This document shows, one piece after another, positions 19,296-28,640 of a stretch of DNA of 64,000 bases (position 1 is its first letter; the number at the start of each line of letters is the position of its first letter). The stretch spans positions 62,001-126,000 of the forward strand of contig NZ_BJCC01000014.1 in assembly GCF_004309355.1 (NCBI RefSeq). Direction: 5' to 3'. The notes below the pieces were generated by a model that worked only from the letters and a program-made list of their open reading frames with translations, was not told the origin of the DNA and ran no database searches. The position numbers were made by a program, and so were the translations under genes. The DNA is from Enterococcus florum. GTDB lineage: Bacteria > Bacillota > Bacilli > Lactobacillales > Enterococcaceae.

Positions 19296-20174
19296 CTACA
19301 GTGTAAACATCCTTACTAAATCTTCCAGTAAAGCAGCATCAAAATCATCAACCTCCATGAGTTGATTAATAATCTTTTTCGCAGCGCTTAATTCTTTTAC
19401 CAGCGCTTGCTTTGCTCCTTCTACGCCTAGAAGTCTTGGATAAGTACTCTTTTCTTGTCTTGCATCTTGTCCAACTTTTTTCCCGAGATCCTCAGTTGTG
19501 CCTACCACATCTAAAAGATCATCACGAATCTGGAAAGCCAATCCCATATGAGCACCGAGCTGTTGAAGTTGGTCAAGCACATATTCGGTTTGCTGTGCCA
19601 AAATTCCTCCAGCTACAAATGCATACGTCAGCAAGGCTCCTGTTTTTTCACGATGAATTCGCTTTAGCACTTCTAATGAAACTTGTGTTTTTTCTGCAGC
19701 CATATCGCCAGCCTGCCCGGCCACCATACCTTCCGTTCCTGCGGCTTTTGTTAACAGTTGAATGAGTAATAATTTCTCTTCTGGCTCCATGATCATTTGA
19801 GTCATAGATTGAAATGCGCTGGTAAAAAGCCCATCTCCGGCAAGAATCGCCAAAGCCTCACCAAACACCTTGTGATTCGTCGGTTTTCCCCGTCGAAGAT
19901 CGTCGTCGTCCATGGCCGGCAGGTCGTCGTGGATCAACGAATAGGTATGGATCATCTCCAAGGCAGCAGCTGTTTGATAAGCATTCACTCCCAATTGACC
20001 ACAAAACGAATACGCCGTTGACAATACGATCAGAGGGCGAATTCTTTTTCCGCCAGCCTGTAACGAGTAAAGCATCGCTTCTTTCAAATCTTTGTTCGTC
20101 GTATGCGCATTTATGAAATCACACATTTCTTTTTCAACTTTTGGAAGCTCTTTAGACGCAAATTCTTTCAACAT
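19296..20174 (-). CDS. ispA: Farnesyl diphosphate synthase (polyprenyl synthetase)
   Basis: Condenses isopentenyl diphosphate with allylic diphosphates to make farnesyl diphosphate, the precursor of undecaprenyl phosphate for wall synthesis. The first aspartate-rich motif is DDLPAMDDDDLRRG and the second is FQIRDDLLDVVG; LQAGGKRIRP binds the diphosphate. I chose ATG at 20174 (292 residues): GGAGG is 9 bases upstream and the ATG falls just after the xseB stop, whereas an upstream frame start would run through xseB. Confidence 0.95.
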   Translation of the reverse strand: MLKEFASKELPKVEKEMCDFINAHTTNKDLKEAMLYSLQAGGKRIRPLIVLSTAYSFCGQLGVNAYQTAAALEMIHTYSLIHDDLPAMDDDDLRRGKPTNHKVFGEALAILAGDGLFTSAFQSMTQMIMEPEEKLLLIQLLTKAAGTEGMVAGQAGDMAAEKTQVSLEVLKRIHREKTGALLTYAFVAGGILAQQTEYVLDQLQQLGAHMGLAFQIRDDLLDVVGTTEDLGKKVGQDARQEKSTYPRLLGVEGAKQALVKELSAAKKIINQLMEVDDFDAALLEDLVRMFTL

Positions 20175-20175
20175 C

Positions 20176-20400
20176 TCAAGCTTCCTCCTCACCTGTGAAC
20201 GGTACCTCTTCATTTTCTTCAGTCATCATTTTTGTCAGTGTTTTTTCTGCCTTAGTCAAAGTATCCTGACACTGTTTACTTAGCACCATTCCTTTTTGAA
20301 AAGCTTCTAGAGCCTCTTCTAAAGGTACATCACCACGCTCCAGTTGAGTAACAATAGCTTCTAATTCAGTCAGTGATTCTTCAAAGGTTGCATTTTCCAT
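20176..20400 (-). CDS. xseB: Exodeoxyribonuclease VII small subunit
   Basis: Small helical subunit of the single-strand exonuclease VII (XseA-XseB). The typical motif is visible: [20 protein letters not shown], then [13 protein letters not shown] and a coiled-coil end ([19 protein letters not shown]). Length 74 is normal. It lies 20 bases after xseA, and its tail contains the ribosome site of ispA. Confidence 0.95.
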   Translation of the reverse strand: MENATFEESLTELEAIVTQLERGDVPLEEALEAFQKGMVLSKQCQDTLTKAEKTLTKMMTEENEEVPFTGEEEA

Positions 20401-20420
20401 CGTTTCTCTCCTTACTATCC

Positions 20421-21773
20421 TTAATTCGTATCAGAAGATGGTTCTGATTTTTTTAATTGGTCGATTGTCGCTTCCGCTGCACCATCTGAAAAATGAATGG
20501 TCACCTTGTCATTGGACGATAACTGATTCACTAAGCGAATGACCTGGTCTCCCTTGGTCGTATAGGCATAGCCTCGTCCCATAATTTTCAGTGGACTGAG
20601 CAGATCAAGAGAGCCGATTGCGTGTTGCAGCTTTTGTTCCTTTTCTTTCATGTATATGTCCATCTGTTGCGTCAAACGGCTGGCCAGATAAGCAATCTGT
20701 TGTTGATTTTGCAAAACTTGATTGATTGGAGTAGCTTTCCCCAGTCGGTTTGCAAGTTGAGTCAGTTCTCTGTCTCTTTGATTGACCAACATCAGCATAT
20801 TTTGCTGCAATCGTTGATTCAAACGGTCTACTTGAATGCTTTGTGCCTCATACAGACGCATTGGCTGACGAAAAATATACGAATGTATGGCACGTTGATA
20901 CCGTTCCTTTTTACGTTCGATTTGATTCAAATAGGCTTGTTCTAAACGATTTTTCCGCTCCTTGATCCGTAACAATTCTTCGCTTAACACAGGAACAGCC
21001 AGTTCAGCTGCCGCAGTCGGGGTTGCAGCTCTCACATCTGCAACGAGGTCTGCGATTGTTGTATCTGTCTCATGGCCTACTGAAGAGATAATTGGAATAG
21101 GGGCAGCAGCAATGGCTCTGGCTACACGTTCCTCGTTGAAGGGCCATAAATCCTCGATTGATCCACCACCTCGTCCAATAATCATTGTATCGAAATCTTC
21201 TTGTCCTGCTCGCTGAATATTTTTTACGATGCTCTCAGCTGCCTTATCTCCTTGTACAATCGTTGGGTATAAAACCAATTGGGCGATCGGATACCGACGT
21301 TTTACGGTTGTAATGATATCTCGAATGACTGCTCCACTCGGACTTGTTAAGACCGCGATTCGCTTTGGAAAACGCGGCAATGGCTTCTTCGGCAGTGAAA
21401 ACAAGCCCTCCTTATTCAATTTTTCACGTAACTCAGCTAATGCTTGATACAGAGCCCCCACACCATCAGGCTCCATGTGGTCGATATAAATTTGATACAT
21501 GCCGCTGGCTTCATATAGAGCCACTCGGCCAACAACCAATACCTTCATCCCTTCCTTAGGTGTAAAGCGTAATTGATTAAACGCTCCCTTGAACATAATC
21601 GCGTTTATTTTGGCCTGCTCATCTTTCAAGCTGAAATACTGATGATTGTTCGGTCTAAGACGAAAATTGGATATTTCGCCAGTCAAATAAACACGCTCTA
21701 AATACGGGTCTGCATCAAATTTGCGCCGAATATATTTAGTTAACGCACGAACAGTTAAATATTCTTGGGCCAC
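20421..21773 (-). CDS. xseA: Exodeoxyribonuclease VII large subunit
   Basis: Catalytic subunit of exonuclease VII, which cuts single-stranded DNA to short oligonucleotides in repair. An N-terminal OB-fold ([20 protein letters not shown], then [14 protein letters not shown]) is followed by the catalytic region with [35 protein letters not shown] and [16 protein letters not shown], then a coiled coil. I chose GTG at 21773 because AGGTGA lies 5 bases upstream; it overlaps no stop and starts just beyond the folD stop. An ATG at 21809 inside folD is the longer alternative. Confidence 0.93.
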   Translation of the reverse strand: MAQEYLTVRALTKYIRRKFDADPYLERVYLTGEISNFRLRPNNHQYFSLKDEQAKINAIMFKGAFNQLRFTPKEGMKVLVVGRVALYEASGMYQIYIDHMEPDGVGALYQALAELREKLNKEGLFSLPKKPLPRFPKRIAVLTSPSGAVIRDIITTVKRRYPIAQLVLYPTIVQGDKAAESIVKNIQRAGQEDFDTMIIGRGGGSIEDLWPFNEERVARAIAAAPIPIISSVGHETDTTIADLVADVRAATPTAAAELAVPVLSEELLRIKERKNRLEQAYLNQIERKKERYQRAIHSYIFRQPMRLYEAQSIQVDRLNQRLQQNMLMLVNQRDRELTQLANRLGKATPINQVLQNQQQIAYLASRLTQQMDIYMKEKEQKLQHAIGSLDLLSPLKIMGRGYAYTTKGDQVIRLVNQLSSNDKVTIHFSDGAAEATIDQLKKSEPSSDTN

Positions 21774-21774
21774 T

Positions 21775-22629
21775 TTACTCACCTGAATTCTGCCGAATGC
21801 AGGCTTCAACCGTTTGCTGCATCAACATGGTGATGGTCATCGGTCCGACCCCACCCGGGACTGGGGTAATGTAGCTGGTTAAAGGCTCCACTTCATCAAA
21901 GTTGACATCTCCGATCAGCTTCCCATTCTCATCACGGTTCATCCCGACATCGATAACGACAGCGCCGGGTTTGATGAATTCTTTTGTGACGAAGTGGCCT
22001 TGTCCAATCGCTGCCACTAAAATATCGGCTTCCTTGGCTAATTCAGGAAGCTGTTCCGTCTTGGAATGTGCAATCGTGACAGTCGCGTTTGCCCCTAACA
22101 ACAAATGGGCCATCGGTTTGCCAACAATGTTGCTTCTGCCGATGATTAATGCGCGTTTCCCGACCAAATCAATTCCATAGGCTTCAAACATCTTCATAAT
22201 TCCATAAGGTGTACACGGTATCGCTTCAGGTATGCCCACAAATAATCGGCCTAAATTCATTGGATGGAACCCATCCACATCCTTCGACGGATCGATGGCC
22301 AGTAAAACTTTTTCTTCATCTATGTGTTTGGGTAAAGGCAGCTGGACCAAGATTCCGTGGTATTCTTCAGACTGATTAAAAGAAGCTATTTCATCTAATA
22401 ATTCTGCTTCAGAGATCGTTTCTGGATAGCGCATGACCTTTGAATGGATACCGATCCGAGAAGCGGCCTTTTCTTTATTTCGTACATATATTTGACTAGC
22501 CCCATTATCGCCTACTAATAGAACGACTAACCCTGGTTGTAATCCTTTTTTTTGCAGGCTGGCTACTTGTTCAGCCGTTTTCGATTGTAACGTTTCTGCT
22601 AATTCTTTTCCATTGATCAATGTACTCAT
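21775..22629 (-). CDS. folD: FolD, methylene-THF dehydrogenase/cyclohydrolase
   Basis: Bifunctional one-carbon enzyme interconverting 5,10-methylene-, methenyl- and 10-formyl-tetrahydrofolate with NADP. Landmarks: [14 protein letters not shown] (catalytic Lys), [22 protein letters not shown], the dinucleotide-binding [20 protein letters not shown] and the C-terminal [16 protein letters not shown] chose ATG at 22629 (284 residues), 8 bases after GAGGAG; the longer frame upstream overlaps nusB. Normal length. Confidence 0.97.
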   Translation of the reverse strand: MSTLINGKELAETLQSKTAEQVASLQKKGLQPGLVVLLVGDNGASQIYVRNKEKAASRIGIHSKVMRYPETISEAELLDEIASFNQSEEYHGILVQLPLPKHIDEEKVLLAIDPSKDVDGFHPMNLGRLFVGIPEAIPCTPYGIMKMFEAYGIDLVGKRALIIGRSNIVGKPMAHLLLGANATVTIAHSKTEQLPELAKEADILVAAIGQGHFVTKEFIKPGAVVIDVGMNRDENGKLIGDVNFDEVEPLTSYITPVPGGVGPMTITMLMQQTVEACIRQNSGE

Positions 22630-22684
22630 GAACAACACTCCTCTAACGATGTAATTGGAAAGAAAGCTGGAAAAAATAGCAGCA

Positions 22685-23143
22685 TCAGCTATTTTTCCCA
22701 GCTTCATCGATTTCTTTCATGACATTGGATAAAATGCCGTTGACAAATTTTCTAGACTGATCGTCGCTAAACGTTTTCGCAAGTTCGATTGCCTCGTTCA
22801 AAACAACTTTATTGGGAACCTTTTCGTTGTACATCATCTCGTAGATTCCTAAACGTAGAATAATCAAATCCATTTTTGATATCCGTTGAATCGACCAGTT
22901 AGAACGCAAATGCGACTGAATAATTTGATCAAGCTCGGTTGTCTTTGAAACGACTCCACCCACTAATTCATCCAAATAAGCAGGTACAAACGCATCTTCT
23001 TCTTCGCTTACCCAATCTGCTTGATCCAAACTCAGCGCATGATTAATGGCGTCCTTCTTAGTTAGCTCTTGATTAAAATCCAACGGAAACAAGGCTTGCA
23101 GCGCCTTTTCGCGGATTTCGTGACGTGACAATTCTTTACTCAT
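22685..23143 (-). CDS. nusB: Transcription antitermination factor NusB
   Basis: All-helical RNA-binding protein that, with NusE (S10), promotes antitermination on rRNA operons. The sequence has [18 protein letters not shown] at the start and the C-terminal signature [20 protein letters not shown] plus [14 protein letters not shown]. The ATG at 23143 (152 residues) follows GAGGA inside the end of yqhY; the frames overlap by 8 bases, so the two genes are coupled. Confidence 0.96.
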   Translation of the reverse strand: MSKELSRHEIREKALQALFPLDFNQELTKKDAINHALSLDQADWVSEEEDAFVPAYLDELVGGVVSKTTELDQIIQSHLRSNWSIQRISKMDLIILRLGIYEMMYNEKVPNKVVLNEAIELAKTFSDDQSRKFVNGILSNVMKEIDEAGKNS

Positions 23144-23561
23144 TATTTTCCTCTTCATCATTGAATAATTCTTCAAGGGTCGGTTGTTCCATTTTCTCTG
23201 CAACAACTCCGACCACGTGGATGTTGACTTCACTTAAAGATACATCTGTCATAAACAAGACTTGCTGTTTTACTCTCTCCTGCATATCCATAGCCACTTT
23301 TGGTACAGAGATACCGTATTCTAAGTAGGTATAAATGTCTACTTTAAGACCTTCTTCATCATTCGTTAAATAAACGCCTTTTCCGTGCGCCGATTTCCCC
23401 AATAATTCGGTCACATTACTGGCAAGAGAACCGCGCATGCCATACACACCATCAACCTTTGATGCCGCAATTCCGATAATGACTTCGATAACCTCGGGGG
23501 CAATAATAATTTCTCCAAGTTCTTGGCTTTCGCCTAATACTAATTTTTTTTCATCTGCCAT
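23136..23561 (-). CDS. yqhY: Asp23/Gls24 family protein YqhY
   Basis: Small cytoplasmic envelope-stress family protein (Asp23/Gls24, DUF322). Visible: LGEIIIAPEVIEVIIGIAAS, VDGVYGM, GVYLTNDEEGLKVDIYTYLEYG and the C-terminal NIHVVGV. In Bacillus, yqhY lies between accBC and nusB and affects acetyl-CoA carboxylase activity; here accBC is not adjacent, since efp lies upstream. It overlaps nusB by 8 bases. Length 141 is normal. Confidence 0.9.
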   Translation of the reverse strand: MADEKKLVLGESQELGEIIIAPEVIEVIIGIAASKVDGVYGMRGSLASNVTELLGKSAHGKGVYLTNDEEGLKVDIYTYLEYGISVPKVAMDMQERVKQQVLFMTDVSLSEVNIHVVGVVAEKMEQPTLEELFNDEEENNE

Positions 23562-23717
23562 GCTGACTCTCTCCTTAATTCATACTAAGGTGTTTCTAGT
23601 TCACGCCTTTATTCATCTCATGTTTGAATAACCGATGTTCGTTGGTACTTCATTTTGGCATGTTTGATTATATATAAAAATTTCTTTTCATGCTACGAAA
23701 AGTTGAAACTATTTGAA

Positions 23718-24275
23718 CTATGCCCGTGAAACATAACTTCCGTCCTGAGTATTGACGATCAATTTATCTCCCTGATTCACAAAAAACGGAACATTTACCG
23801 TGAGTCCGGTTTCCATGATCGCTGGCTTTGAACCGCCAGAGGAGGTGTCTCCTTTTATATTCGGTTCAGTTTCTGCTACTTCAAGAGTGACTGTATTGGG
23901 CAAATCAATACCTAAAATTTCACTACCATACATAATGATGTTGATTTCAGTATTGACCAATACATAACGCATCTCATCTTCGATTCGATCTTGAGGAATT
24001 TCGATTTGTTCATAGTTTTCCATATCCATGAACACATAATTTCCGCCATCATCATATAAATACTGCATTTTGCGATTATCGATCTGTGCTTTGGCCACTT
24101 TTTCTCCCGCACGAAATGTTTTTTCCTGAACGCCTCCAGTGCGAAGATTTTTCAATTTTGAGCGTACAAAAGCCGCTCCTTTTCCAGGCTTCACATGCTG
24201 GAACTCCACGACCCGCCAAATATCGCCATCGACTTCTATCGTTAGTCCCGTTTTAAAATCATTTACTGAGATCAT
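23718..24275 (-). CDS. efp: Translation elongation factor P
   Basis: Binds between the ribosomal P and E sites and relieves stalling at polyproline stretches. Three beta-barrel domains; the loop that reaches the peptidyl centre is [12 protein letters not shown] with the modifiable Lys32, the position used in Bacillus. The C-terminal signature is [20 protein letters not shown]. Length 185 is normal. It lies 79 bases downstream of the pepP gene, the common efp-pepP arrangement. Confidence 0.97.
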   Translation of the reverse strand: MISVNDFKTGLTIEVDGDIWRVVEFQHVKPGKGAAFVRSKLKNLRTGGVQEKTFRAGEKVAKAQIDNRKMQYLYDDGGNYVFMDMENYEQIEIPQDRIEDEMRYVLVNTEINIIMYGSEILGIDLPNTVTLEVAETEPNIKGDTSSGGSKPAIMETGLTVNVPFFVNQGDKLIVNTQDGSYVSRA

Positions 24276-24354
24276 GTATCTTCCCCCTTCACTCCTGATG
24301 CCTTAACAGATTTGGTTCTAGTTTATCATTTCTCGTACACTTATGCTACATCTA

Positions 24355-25419
24355 CTACAGAATGATCAGTTCCTTAGGCGCATGGGTCAATGCGTGATTT
24401 CCGTTCTCCAAAACCACTAAGTCATCCTCAATACGTACACCGCCTAAATCAGGGATATAAATTCCAGGCTCATCTGTAATCACATTTCCAATTTCTAAAG
24501 AAAACTCATTCATTCGACTGATGGTTGGCCCTTCATGAATTTCCAGCCCTATCCCATGCCCCGTCGAATGACCAAACGCTTCACCATAGCCCTGCTCAGA
24601 AATATATGTTCGTGCAACTTGATCCAATTGGTTCCCTGTAATACCTGCTTTTGCTTCGGTTAAAACCATATTTTGTGCCGTTAGGACAATATGATAGATC
24701 TCCTTTAGTTTTTCTCCGGGATCACCGATCGCGAAGGTTCGAGTAATATCTGAAACATACCCTTGGTAGTAACAACCGAAGTCAAGAGTAATCATTTCTC
24801 CTTCTGCGATGACTTTGTTACTAGCGACACCATGCGGCAATGCAGAGCGAACCCCAGAAGCAACGATGGTTTCAAAAGAGGTGCCGGAAGCTCCCAACGA
24901 ACGCATGAAAAAGTCTAATTGATTCGCAACTTCTATCTCCGTCATACCTGGACGAATCATTTTTAGCACATGCTCATAGGCTGCATCGGCGATCTGACAA
25001 GCCTTTGATATTGTTTCAATTTCAGACTGTTCCTTTTTTTCTCTTAACCGTTCGATCAATCCACTTGCTGGTGCCAGTTCTACATCAAAAAATTCCTCAT
25101 AGAGAGAATATTCGGCAAACGACACAAACTGATCTTCAAATCCCATTGAAGAGAGCTGCTTTTGATCAATCAAAGAAGAGATCTCTCCAATAATATCCCC
25201 TTGATGCTGAAGGATCTTTAACCCGCTTGTTTGTTCAGCGGCCTGCTCCATATAACGAAAATCTGTGATAAAAAAGGCGTCATCCGGTGTTATCAGCGCT
25301 ATTCCAGCCGTACCGGTGAAATTCGTCAAATATCTAAGGTTGGCCGGACTGCTGACTAAATATCCATCTAAGACATCTTTTTGCATCGCTTTTCTTACTC
25401 TGTTTATTCGATCAATCAT
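24355..25419 (-). CDS. pepP: Xaa-Pro peptidase (M24 family, YqhT-type)
   Basis: Cytoplasmic metalloaminopeptidase/dipeptidase that removes residues before proline. It has the N-terminal creatinase-like domain (about 1-125) and the C-terminal pita-bread domain with metal ligands in TLDFGCYYQGYVSDITRTFAIG, FGHSTGHGIGLEIHEGP and DEPGIYIPDLGGVRIEDDL. Length 354 is standard. A strong promoter lies just upstream and efp follows, so the two probably share an mRNA. Confidence 0.95.
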   Translation of the reverse strand: MIDRINRVRKAMQKDVLDGYLVSSPANLRYLTNFTGTAGIALITPDDAFFITDFRYMEQAAEQTSGLKILQHQGDIIGEISSLIDQKQLSSMGFEDQFVSFAEYSLYEEFFDVELAPASGLIERLREKKEQSEIETISKACQIADAAYEHVLKMIRPGMTEIEVANQLDFFMRSLGASGTSFETIVASGVRSALPHGVASNKVIAEGEMITLDFGCYYQGYVSDITRTFAIGDPGEKLKEIYHIVLTAQNMVLTEAKAGITGNQLDQVARTYISEQGYGEAFGHSTGHGIGLEIHEGPTISRMNEFSLEIGNVITDEPGIYIPDLGGVRIEDDLVVLENGNHALTHAPKELIIL

Positions 25420-25443
25420 ACAGTTTCCCTCATTTCCTTTTTT

Positions 25444-25472
25444 ATTATATCAAAACCTTGAAAAATGCCCAA
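25444..25472 (-). promoter_or_regulatory. Promoter of pepP-efp
   Basis: On the minus strand, TTGGGC (25467-25472), a 17-base spacer and TATAAT (25444-25449). The -10 is extended (TGATATAAT). About 25 bases upstream of the pepP ATG at 25419. Confidence 0.7.
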
Positions 25473-25479
25473 AAAGAAT

Positions 25480-25508
25480 GAAAAAACTGGAACAACTATT
25501 GCTCCAGC
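25480..25508 (-). terminator. Rho-independent terminator after glsB
   Basis: CTGGAGCAA and TTGTTCCAG form a 9-bp stem with loop TAG, then TTTTTT on the minus strand, directly behind the glsB stop. Confidence 0.85.
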
Positions 25509-25748
25509 TTAAGACTTATTAAAGAAAAACGATACGACTGCAACAACTATCACTGCTCCTAATATGGAAGGAATCAAGGCCATTCCTGCAACTTGCGGTC
25601 CCCAATAACCAAACAACGCTTGGCCCACTGAAGAACCGACTAGGCCGGCAATCACGTTGAACACGCACCCATTCTTTTTTCCACCAGCCAGTGATCCGCC
25701 AATCATTCCTATAACGGCACCGACGATTAATGTCCATAACCAACTCAT
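25509..25748 (-). CDS. GlsB/YeaQ/YmgE family stress membrane protein, copy 1
   Basis: A 79-residue membrane protein with three glycine-rich hydrophobic segments: MSWLWTLIVGAVIGMIGG, NVIAGLVGSSVGQALFGYWG and MALIPSILGAVIVVAVVSFF. This is the transglycosylase-associated/GlsB family, induced by stress in enterococci; exact role unknown. It resembles the second copy at 29749-29997. A long overlapping frame on the same strand (25519-25794) is a shadow. It has its own terminator and an unusual palindrome at its promoter. Confidence 0.9.
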   Translation of the reverse strand: MSWLWTLIVGAVIGMIGGSLAGGKKNGCVFNVIAGLVGSSVGQALFGYWGPQVAGMALIPSILGAVIVVAVVSFFFNKS

Positions 25749-25759
25749 CGTATTTCCTC

Positions 25760-25789
25760 CTACACTTTTCTTTTATACAAAAAGTGTAG
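25760..25789 (-). promoter_or_regulatory. Perfect 10-bp inverted repeat over the likely glsB promoter
   Basis: CTACACTTTT (25760-25769) and AAAAGTGTAG (25780-25789) are exact inverted copies around a 10-base centre. On the minus strand the centre contains TATAAA (25771-25776), with TTCATT 17 bases upstream, a plausible weak promoter. The ribosome site GGAGG follows directly. It could be a repressor operator over the -10 or an RNA hairpin next to the ribosome site. A second inverted repeat, TGTTAACTC/GAGTAAACA with one mismatch, lies at 25813-25834. Confidence 0.6.
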
Positions 25790-25875
25790 CACAAATGAAT
25801 CGATTACTCCTCTGTTAACTCTTTAGAGTAAACATCACTTTTGAGGGTGCTCTAAGATAAGTTTGATGAATAGAT

Positions 25876-26364
25876 TTATTTGCCTGAAAGAAGCAAGCCG
25901 ATTTGTGCGATCATTGCACTACCTAAATAAGTTCCAATAAAAACGAAAACAGCTACGATAGCGACCTTCCATGAGGTTTTTCTTAGATCCATTAAGCTAT
26001 CTGCCACTGATAATCCGGCAAAAGCTAAAATCGGTGTAGTGATAGACAAAAAATCCACTCCAGCGATTGCTTGTACAAAAAAATCCGACAATAAGCAAAA
26101 AAACAAGGAAACCAGCGATACCCAGCCCAAAATAGGAAAGTCAGCCAGTACTTTGATTCGCGTTTTTTTGACCAGTGATGATACAAACACCCCGATCATC
26201 GAAAAACTCCACAAAACAACCAAGCCTTGAATCGTTTGAAAAGTAATAGGGGTCGACGCTGGATTTCTAACTAATTTAATCGTTTGTGTAAATAAAATCA
26301 GACAAACACTCAATAACAAAACGAAAGAGATTTTGATGTATTCATTAGGCTGCTTCTTTTCCAC
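25876..26364 (-). CDS. Membrane protein coupled to DUF3100 partner
   Basis: A 162-residue integral membrane protein with five likely segments: ISFVLLLSVCLILFTQTI, IQGLVVLWSFSMIGVFVSSL, FPILGWVSLVSLFFCLLSDF, DFLSITTPILAFAGLSVADS and VAIVAVFVFIGTYLGSAMIA. I do not recognise a named family. The GTG start follows GGAGG and overlaps the end of the DUF3100 gene by 20 bases. This tight coupling suggests the two form one membrane unit. It is the last gene of the M20-DUF3100 operon. Confidence 0.75.
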   Translation of the reverse strand: MEKKQPNEYIKISFVLLLSVCLILFTQTIKLVRNPASTPITFQTIQGLVVLWSFSMIGVFVSSLVKKTRIKVLADFPILGWVSLVSLFFCLLSDFFVQAIAGVDFLSITTPILAFAGLSVADSLMDLRKTSWKVAIVAVFVFIGTYLGSAMIAQIGLLLSGK

Positions 26365-27151
26365 GGCGTGATCCTCCTGTTAGTAAATTGTACATAAAAC
26401 GCTGCAACGGCACAGCAACAAAAACCATGGTGTACGTACCAATAAAGCTCGTTAAAAGCTGACTCGCTGCTGCATAGGCAGCAATCGTCGTTTCATTCTC
26501 AGGCATTAAAGCAATCAAGGATGACGAAGCGGCCGTCATCATACTGGCCGATCCGACACCTGAGCTCATAGCGAGTGCTCGATAGTCCAGACCGAACCCG
26601 GCCATTATCGGAGCAAAGATACTGAAGAAGATCGATCCAAACAACGTTCCGATCAAATACAAAGAAAGTACACCACGTCCTTCTGGAGAATCCAAGGTAT
26701 ATTTCTCCGAGATATAGGCCAGCTCTCCTTCACGGCCAAGTCCTAGTGTAGCGCCAATCGCTTCTCTGCGCAGCCCTAGCATGATCGCTACTGGAAGTCC
26801 TAACAGCACTGTTCCCACATTGCCCAGCTCTTGAAACAAAAATACCCAGCCGACCGTTAAAATTTCTCTTAGCCGAGGAGCAACATCTGCTCCGTAACGT
26901 GCCATTAGAGGCAGCATGATATACAACAAATATTTTGCAGAAAATTGAATGTTTCCTTTCGAATAGATGGTAGCCAATATCCCTTTTCTGACCATCGGCA
27001 AGCCTAAAAGCATTGCAGCCAAAACAGAAAAAACCAATGGTAATACGGTGATCGTCGTATTCCCCAACGTGATAAATTGCATTCCGATCAGTTCTGCCAT
27101 CGCGACGACGAGTAAGACAAATCCAATTAACAACCCTAGTTCTTTTTTCAT
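26345..27151 (-). CDS. DUF3100 family membrane protein
   Basis: A 268-residue polytopic membrane protein with about eight hydrophobic segments. The central region, with ELGNVGTVLLGLPVAIMLGL, RREAIGATLGLGREGELAYI and DSPEGRGVLSLYLIGTLFGS, and the later SSGVGSASMMTAASSSL are what I remember for DUF3100, proteins often encoded beside M20 hydrolases. Transport of the hydrolase substrate is the obvious guess but is not shown. Its ATG overlaps the M20 stop (ATGA), and it overlaps the next gene by 20 bases. Confidence 0.8.
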   Translation of the reverse strand: MKKELGLLIGFVLLVVAMAELIGMQFITLGNTTITVLPLVFSVLAAMLLGLPMVRKGILATIYSKGNIQFSAKYLLYIMLPLMARYGADVAPRLREILTVGWVFLFQELGNVGTVLLGLPVAIMLGLRREAIGATLGLGREGELAYISEKYTLDSPEGRGVLSLYLIGTLFGSIFFSIFAPIMAGFGLDYRALAMSSGVGSASMMTAASSSLIALMPENETTIAAYAAASQLLTSFIGTYTMVFVAVPLQRFMYNLLTGGSRRGKEAA

Positions 27152-28422
27152 GAAACTCCTCCATCATTTATCGTATGAATCAATCCTTGGTACTCTTCAA
27201 AGGAACGGCGATAAAGTCTTGATTCATCTAAATTTCCTGACATCTCTTCAAAAACAGTCGTTAAAAACTCAGGAAAGGTCGCAAGTACAAACTCAGAATC
27301 AATCAGTTTAAAATCATCTCCATGGATCGTCCCTTCAAATCCTCCATAGCTTATTTGAATGCAAGGAATCATAAAGGCCAAGTCGCCAATATCTCCTGCT
27401 GCTGCAATTCCTCCACGATCATCAATAATATCTGGAATTGCATCAAATTTTTCAAAAGCTTTTTCAACAAAATGATTTAAATAACGATCTTGAATAAAAG
27501 GAAGGTACCCCATCTCCGTCTCGATCGCAACCTCGCCTTCTAAAGCAGATGCACTGCCCTTCGCTGCTAAATCGAGTTTTCTTGCGACCTCAGGCATATA
27601 TTCAAGGGTTTTGCAACGCAAATCAGTTCCAACCGTTATTTTATTCGGAACGACATTCGTAGACATGTCACTGTTCATCACAATCGGATTGATACGAATT
27701 GATTCTGTGTCCTTAAACTGCTGTCGACTTAACCCGATGGCCGTATTGAACAAGGTAGAGATGCTGTACGCATTGATTCCAGAGAACGGATCAAAGCCGG
27801 CATGCGCCGCTTTTCCGCTAAAATGGTATTTTTTATACATAAATCCCGCTAAATCACAGTTCACTTCGATCGTTGGCCGTTCAAAATACTCCCCGATCGC
27901 ATGAACGCAGACACCAAAGTCGATATCATCAAATACACCTAGTGCCATGGCTTCTGGTTTTCCACCCAAAAATTGGATCGTTCCTTTATCTCTCAACTCT
28001 TTGCGATAATCTAGATCCAAATATTCTTCTGCAGGAACGAACACGAAACAAAGATTAAAGTCTAATTGTTCGTAAGCTCTAGTCTTCATATAGTACTGAT
28101 ATAAAGCCAGTGCGATAGCGACTTGTGTAAAATGACCACAATTATGTGCTGCTCCCGTTGCCGGATCTGCCTGAAAATGCGTGGGGGCATAAACCGCATC
28201 CAACTCAGCAATAAAGGCCATCGTTGTTTTCTTATCTGTCGATAAATATGTTTTGAATCCTGTTTCAGAAAATTCTGAAAAATCAATCGCCGGATTGATC
28301 GTTCGCAGCTCTTCCATGATTTTTGCCCTTGTTCTTGTTTCTTTATATCCTAGTTCTGGATGAAAAAACAAATCAGTCGTAATGTCCAATAACCGCTGAT
28401 GATAGTCAGTAAAAATTGTCAT
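27148..28422 (-). CDS. M20 family amidohydrolase (AbgB-like)
   Basis: Cytoplasmic metallo-amidohydrolase/peptidase with no signal peptide. The M20D-type motifs are present: HPELGYKETRTRA at the N-terminus, GAAHNCGHFTQ (metal-binding Cys and His), FVPAEEYLD (catalytic Glu pair) and VHAIGEY. The dimerisation domain has FSGKAAHAGFDPFSGINA. Relatives cleave acyl- or aminobenzoyl-amino acids or dipeptides; the substrate here is unknown. It leads a three-gene operon with two membrane proteins, which suggests uptake and hydrolysis of one compound. Confidence 0.88.
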   Translation of the reverse strand: MTIFTDYHQRLLDITTDLFFHPELGYKETRTRAKIMEELRTINPAIDFSEFSETGFKTYLSTDKKTTMAFIAELDAVYAPTHFQADPATGAAHNCGHFTQVAIALALYQYYMKTRAYEQLDFNLCFVFVPAEEYLDLDYRKELRDKGTIQFLGGKPEAMALGVFDDIDFGVCVHAIGEYFERPTIEVNCDLAGFMYKKYHFSGKAAHAGFDPFSGINAYSISTLFNTAIGLSRQQFKDTESIRINPIVMNSDMSTNVVPNKITVGTDLRCKTLEYMPEVARKLDLAAKGSASALEGEVAIETEMGYLPFIQDRYLNHFVEKAFEKFDAIPDIIDDRGGIAAAGDIGDLAFMIPCIQISYGGFEGTIHGDDFKLIDSEFVLATFPEFLTTVFEEMSGNLDESRLYRRSFEEYQGLIHTINDGGVS

Positions 28423-28453
28423 AGCTATTTCCTTTCATAATAAATATACTTAA

Positions 28454-28482
28454 ATAGTACCCTTTACAAATTCTATAAGCAA
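28454..28482 (-). promoter_or_regulatory. Likely promoter of the M20-DUF3100 operon
   Basis: On the minus strand, TTGCTT (28477-28482), a 17-base spacer and TACTAT (28454-28459), about 30 bases before the M20 ATG. Confidence 0.5.
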
Positions 28483-28546
28483 TGACTCTTTTCATAATTC
28501 CGAACATTTTTGACTCAAAAAGCAAAAGGATCCAATTTCTGACACA

Positions 28547-28573
28547 CAAAAAAAAGGACCTTTCAACGGTCCT
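28547..28573 (-). terminator. Rho-independent terminator after the LCP-like gene
   Basis: AGGACC and GGTCCT pair around a 7-base loop and are followed by TTTTTTTT on the minus strand, about 70 bases after the stop at 28641. Confidence 0.8.
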
Positions 28574-28640
28574 GCTCTTCTCTCTCCACTTAGAAACTAA
28601 AAACAATTTGCACTCAAAAATCAGCGTCCCTTTCCTAAAA

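Noticed and set aside
25519-25794. Longer frame over glsB copy 1
   Set aside because: The GlsB frame has a proper ribosome site and known family pattern; this one is Cys/Arg-rich and runs through the palindrome.
26730-27167. Minus-strand frame of 145 codons overlapping the DUF3100 gene
   Set aside because: Out-of-frame reading of the DUF3100 start; composition is rich in R, C and H and it begins inside the M20 tail.
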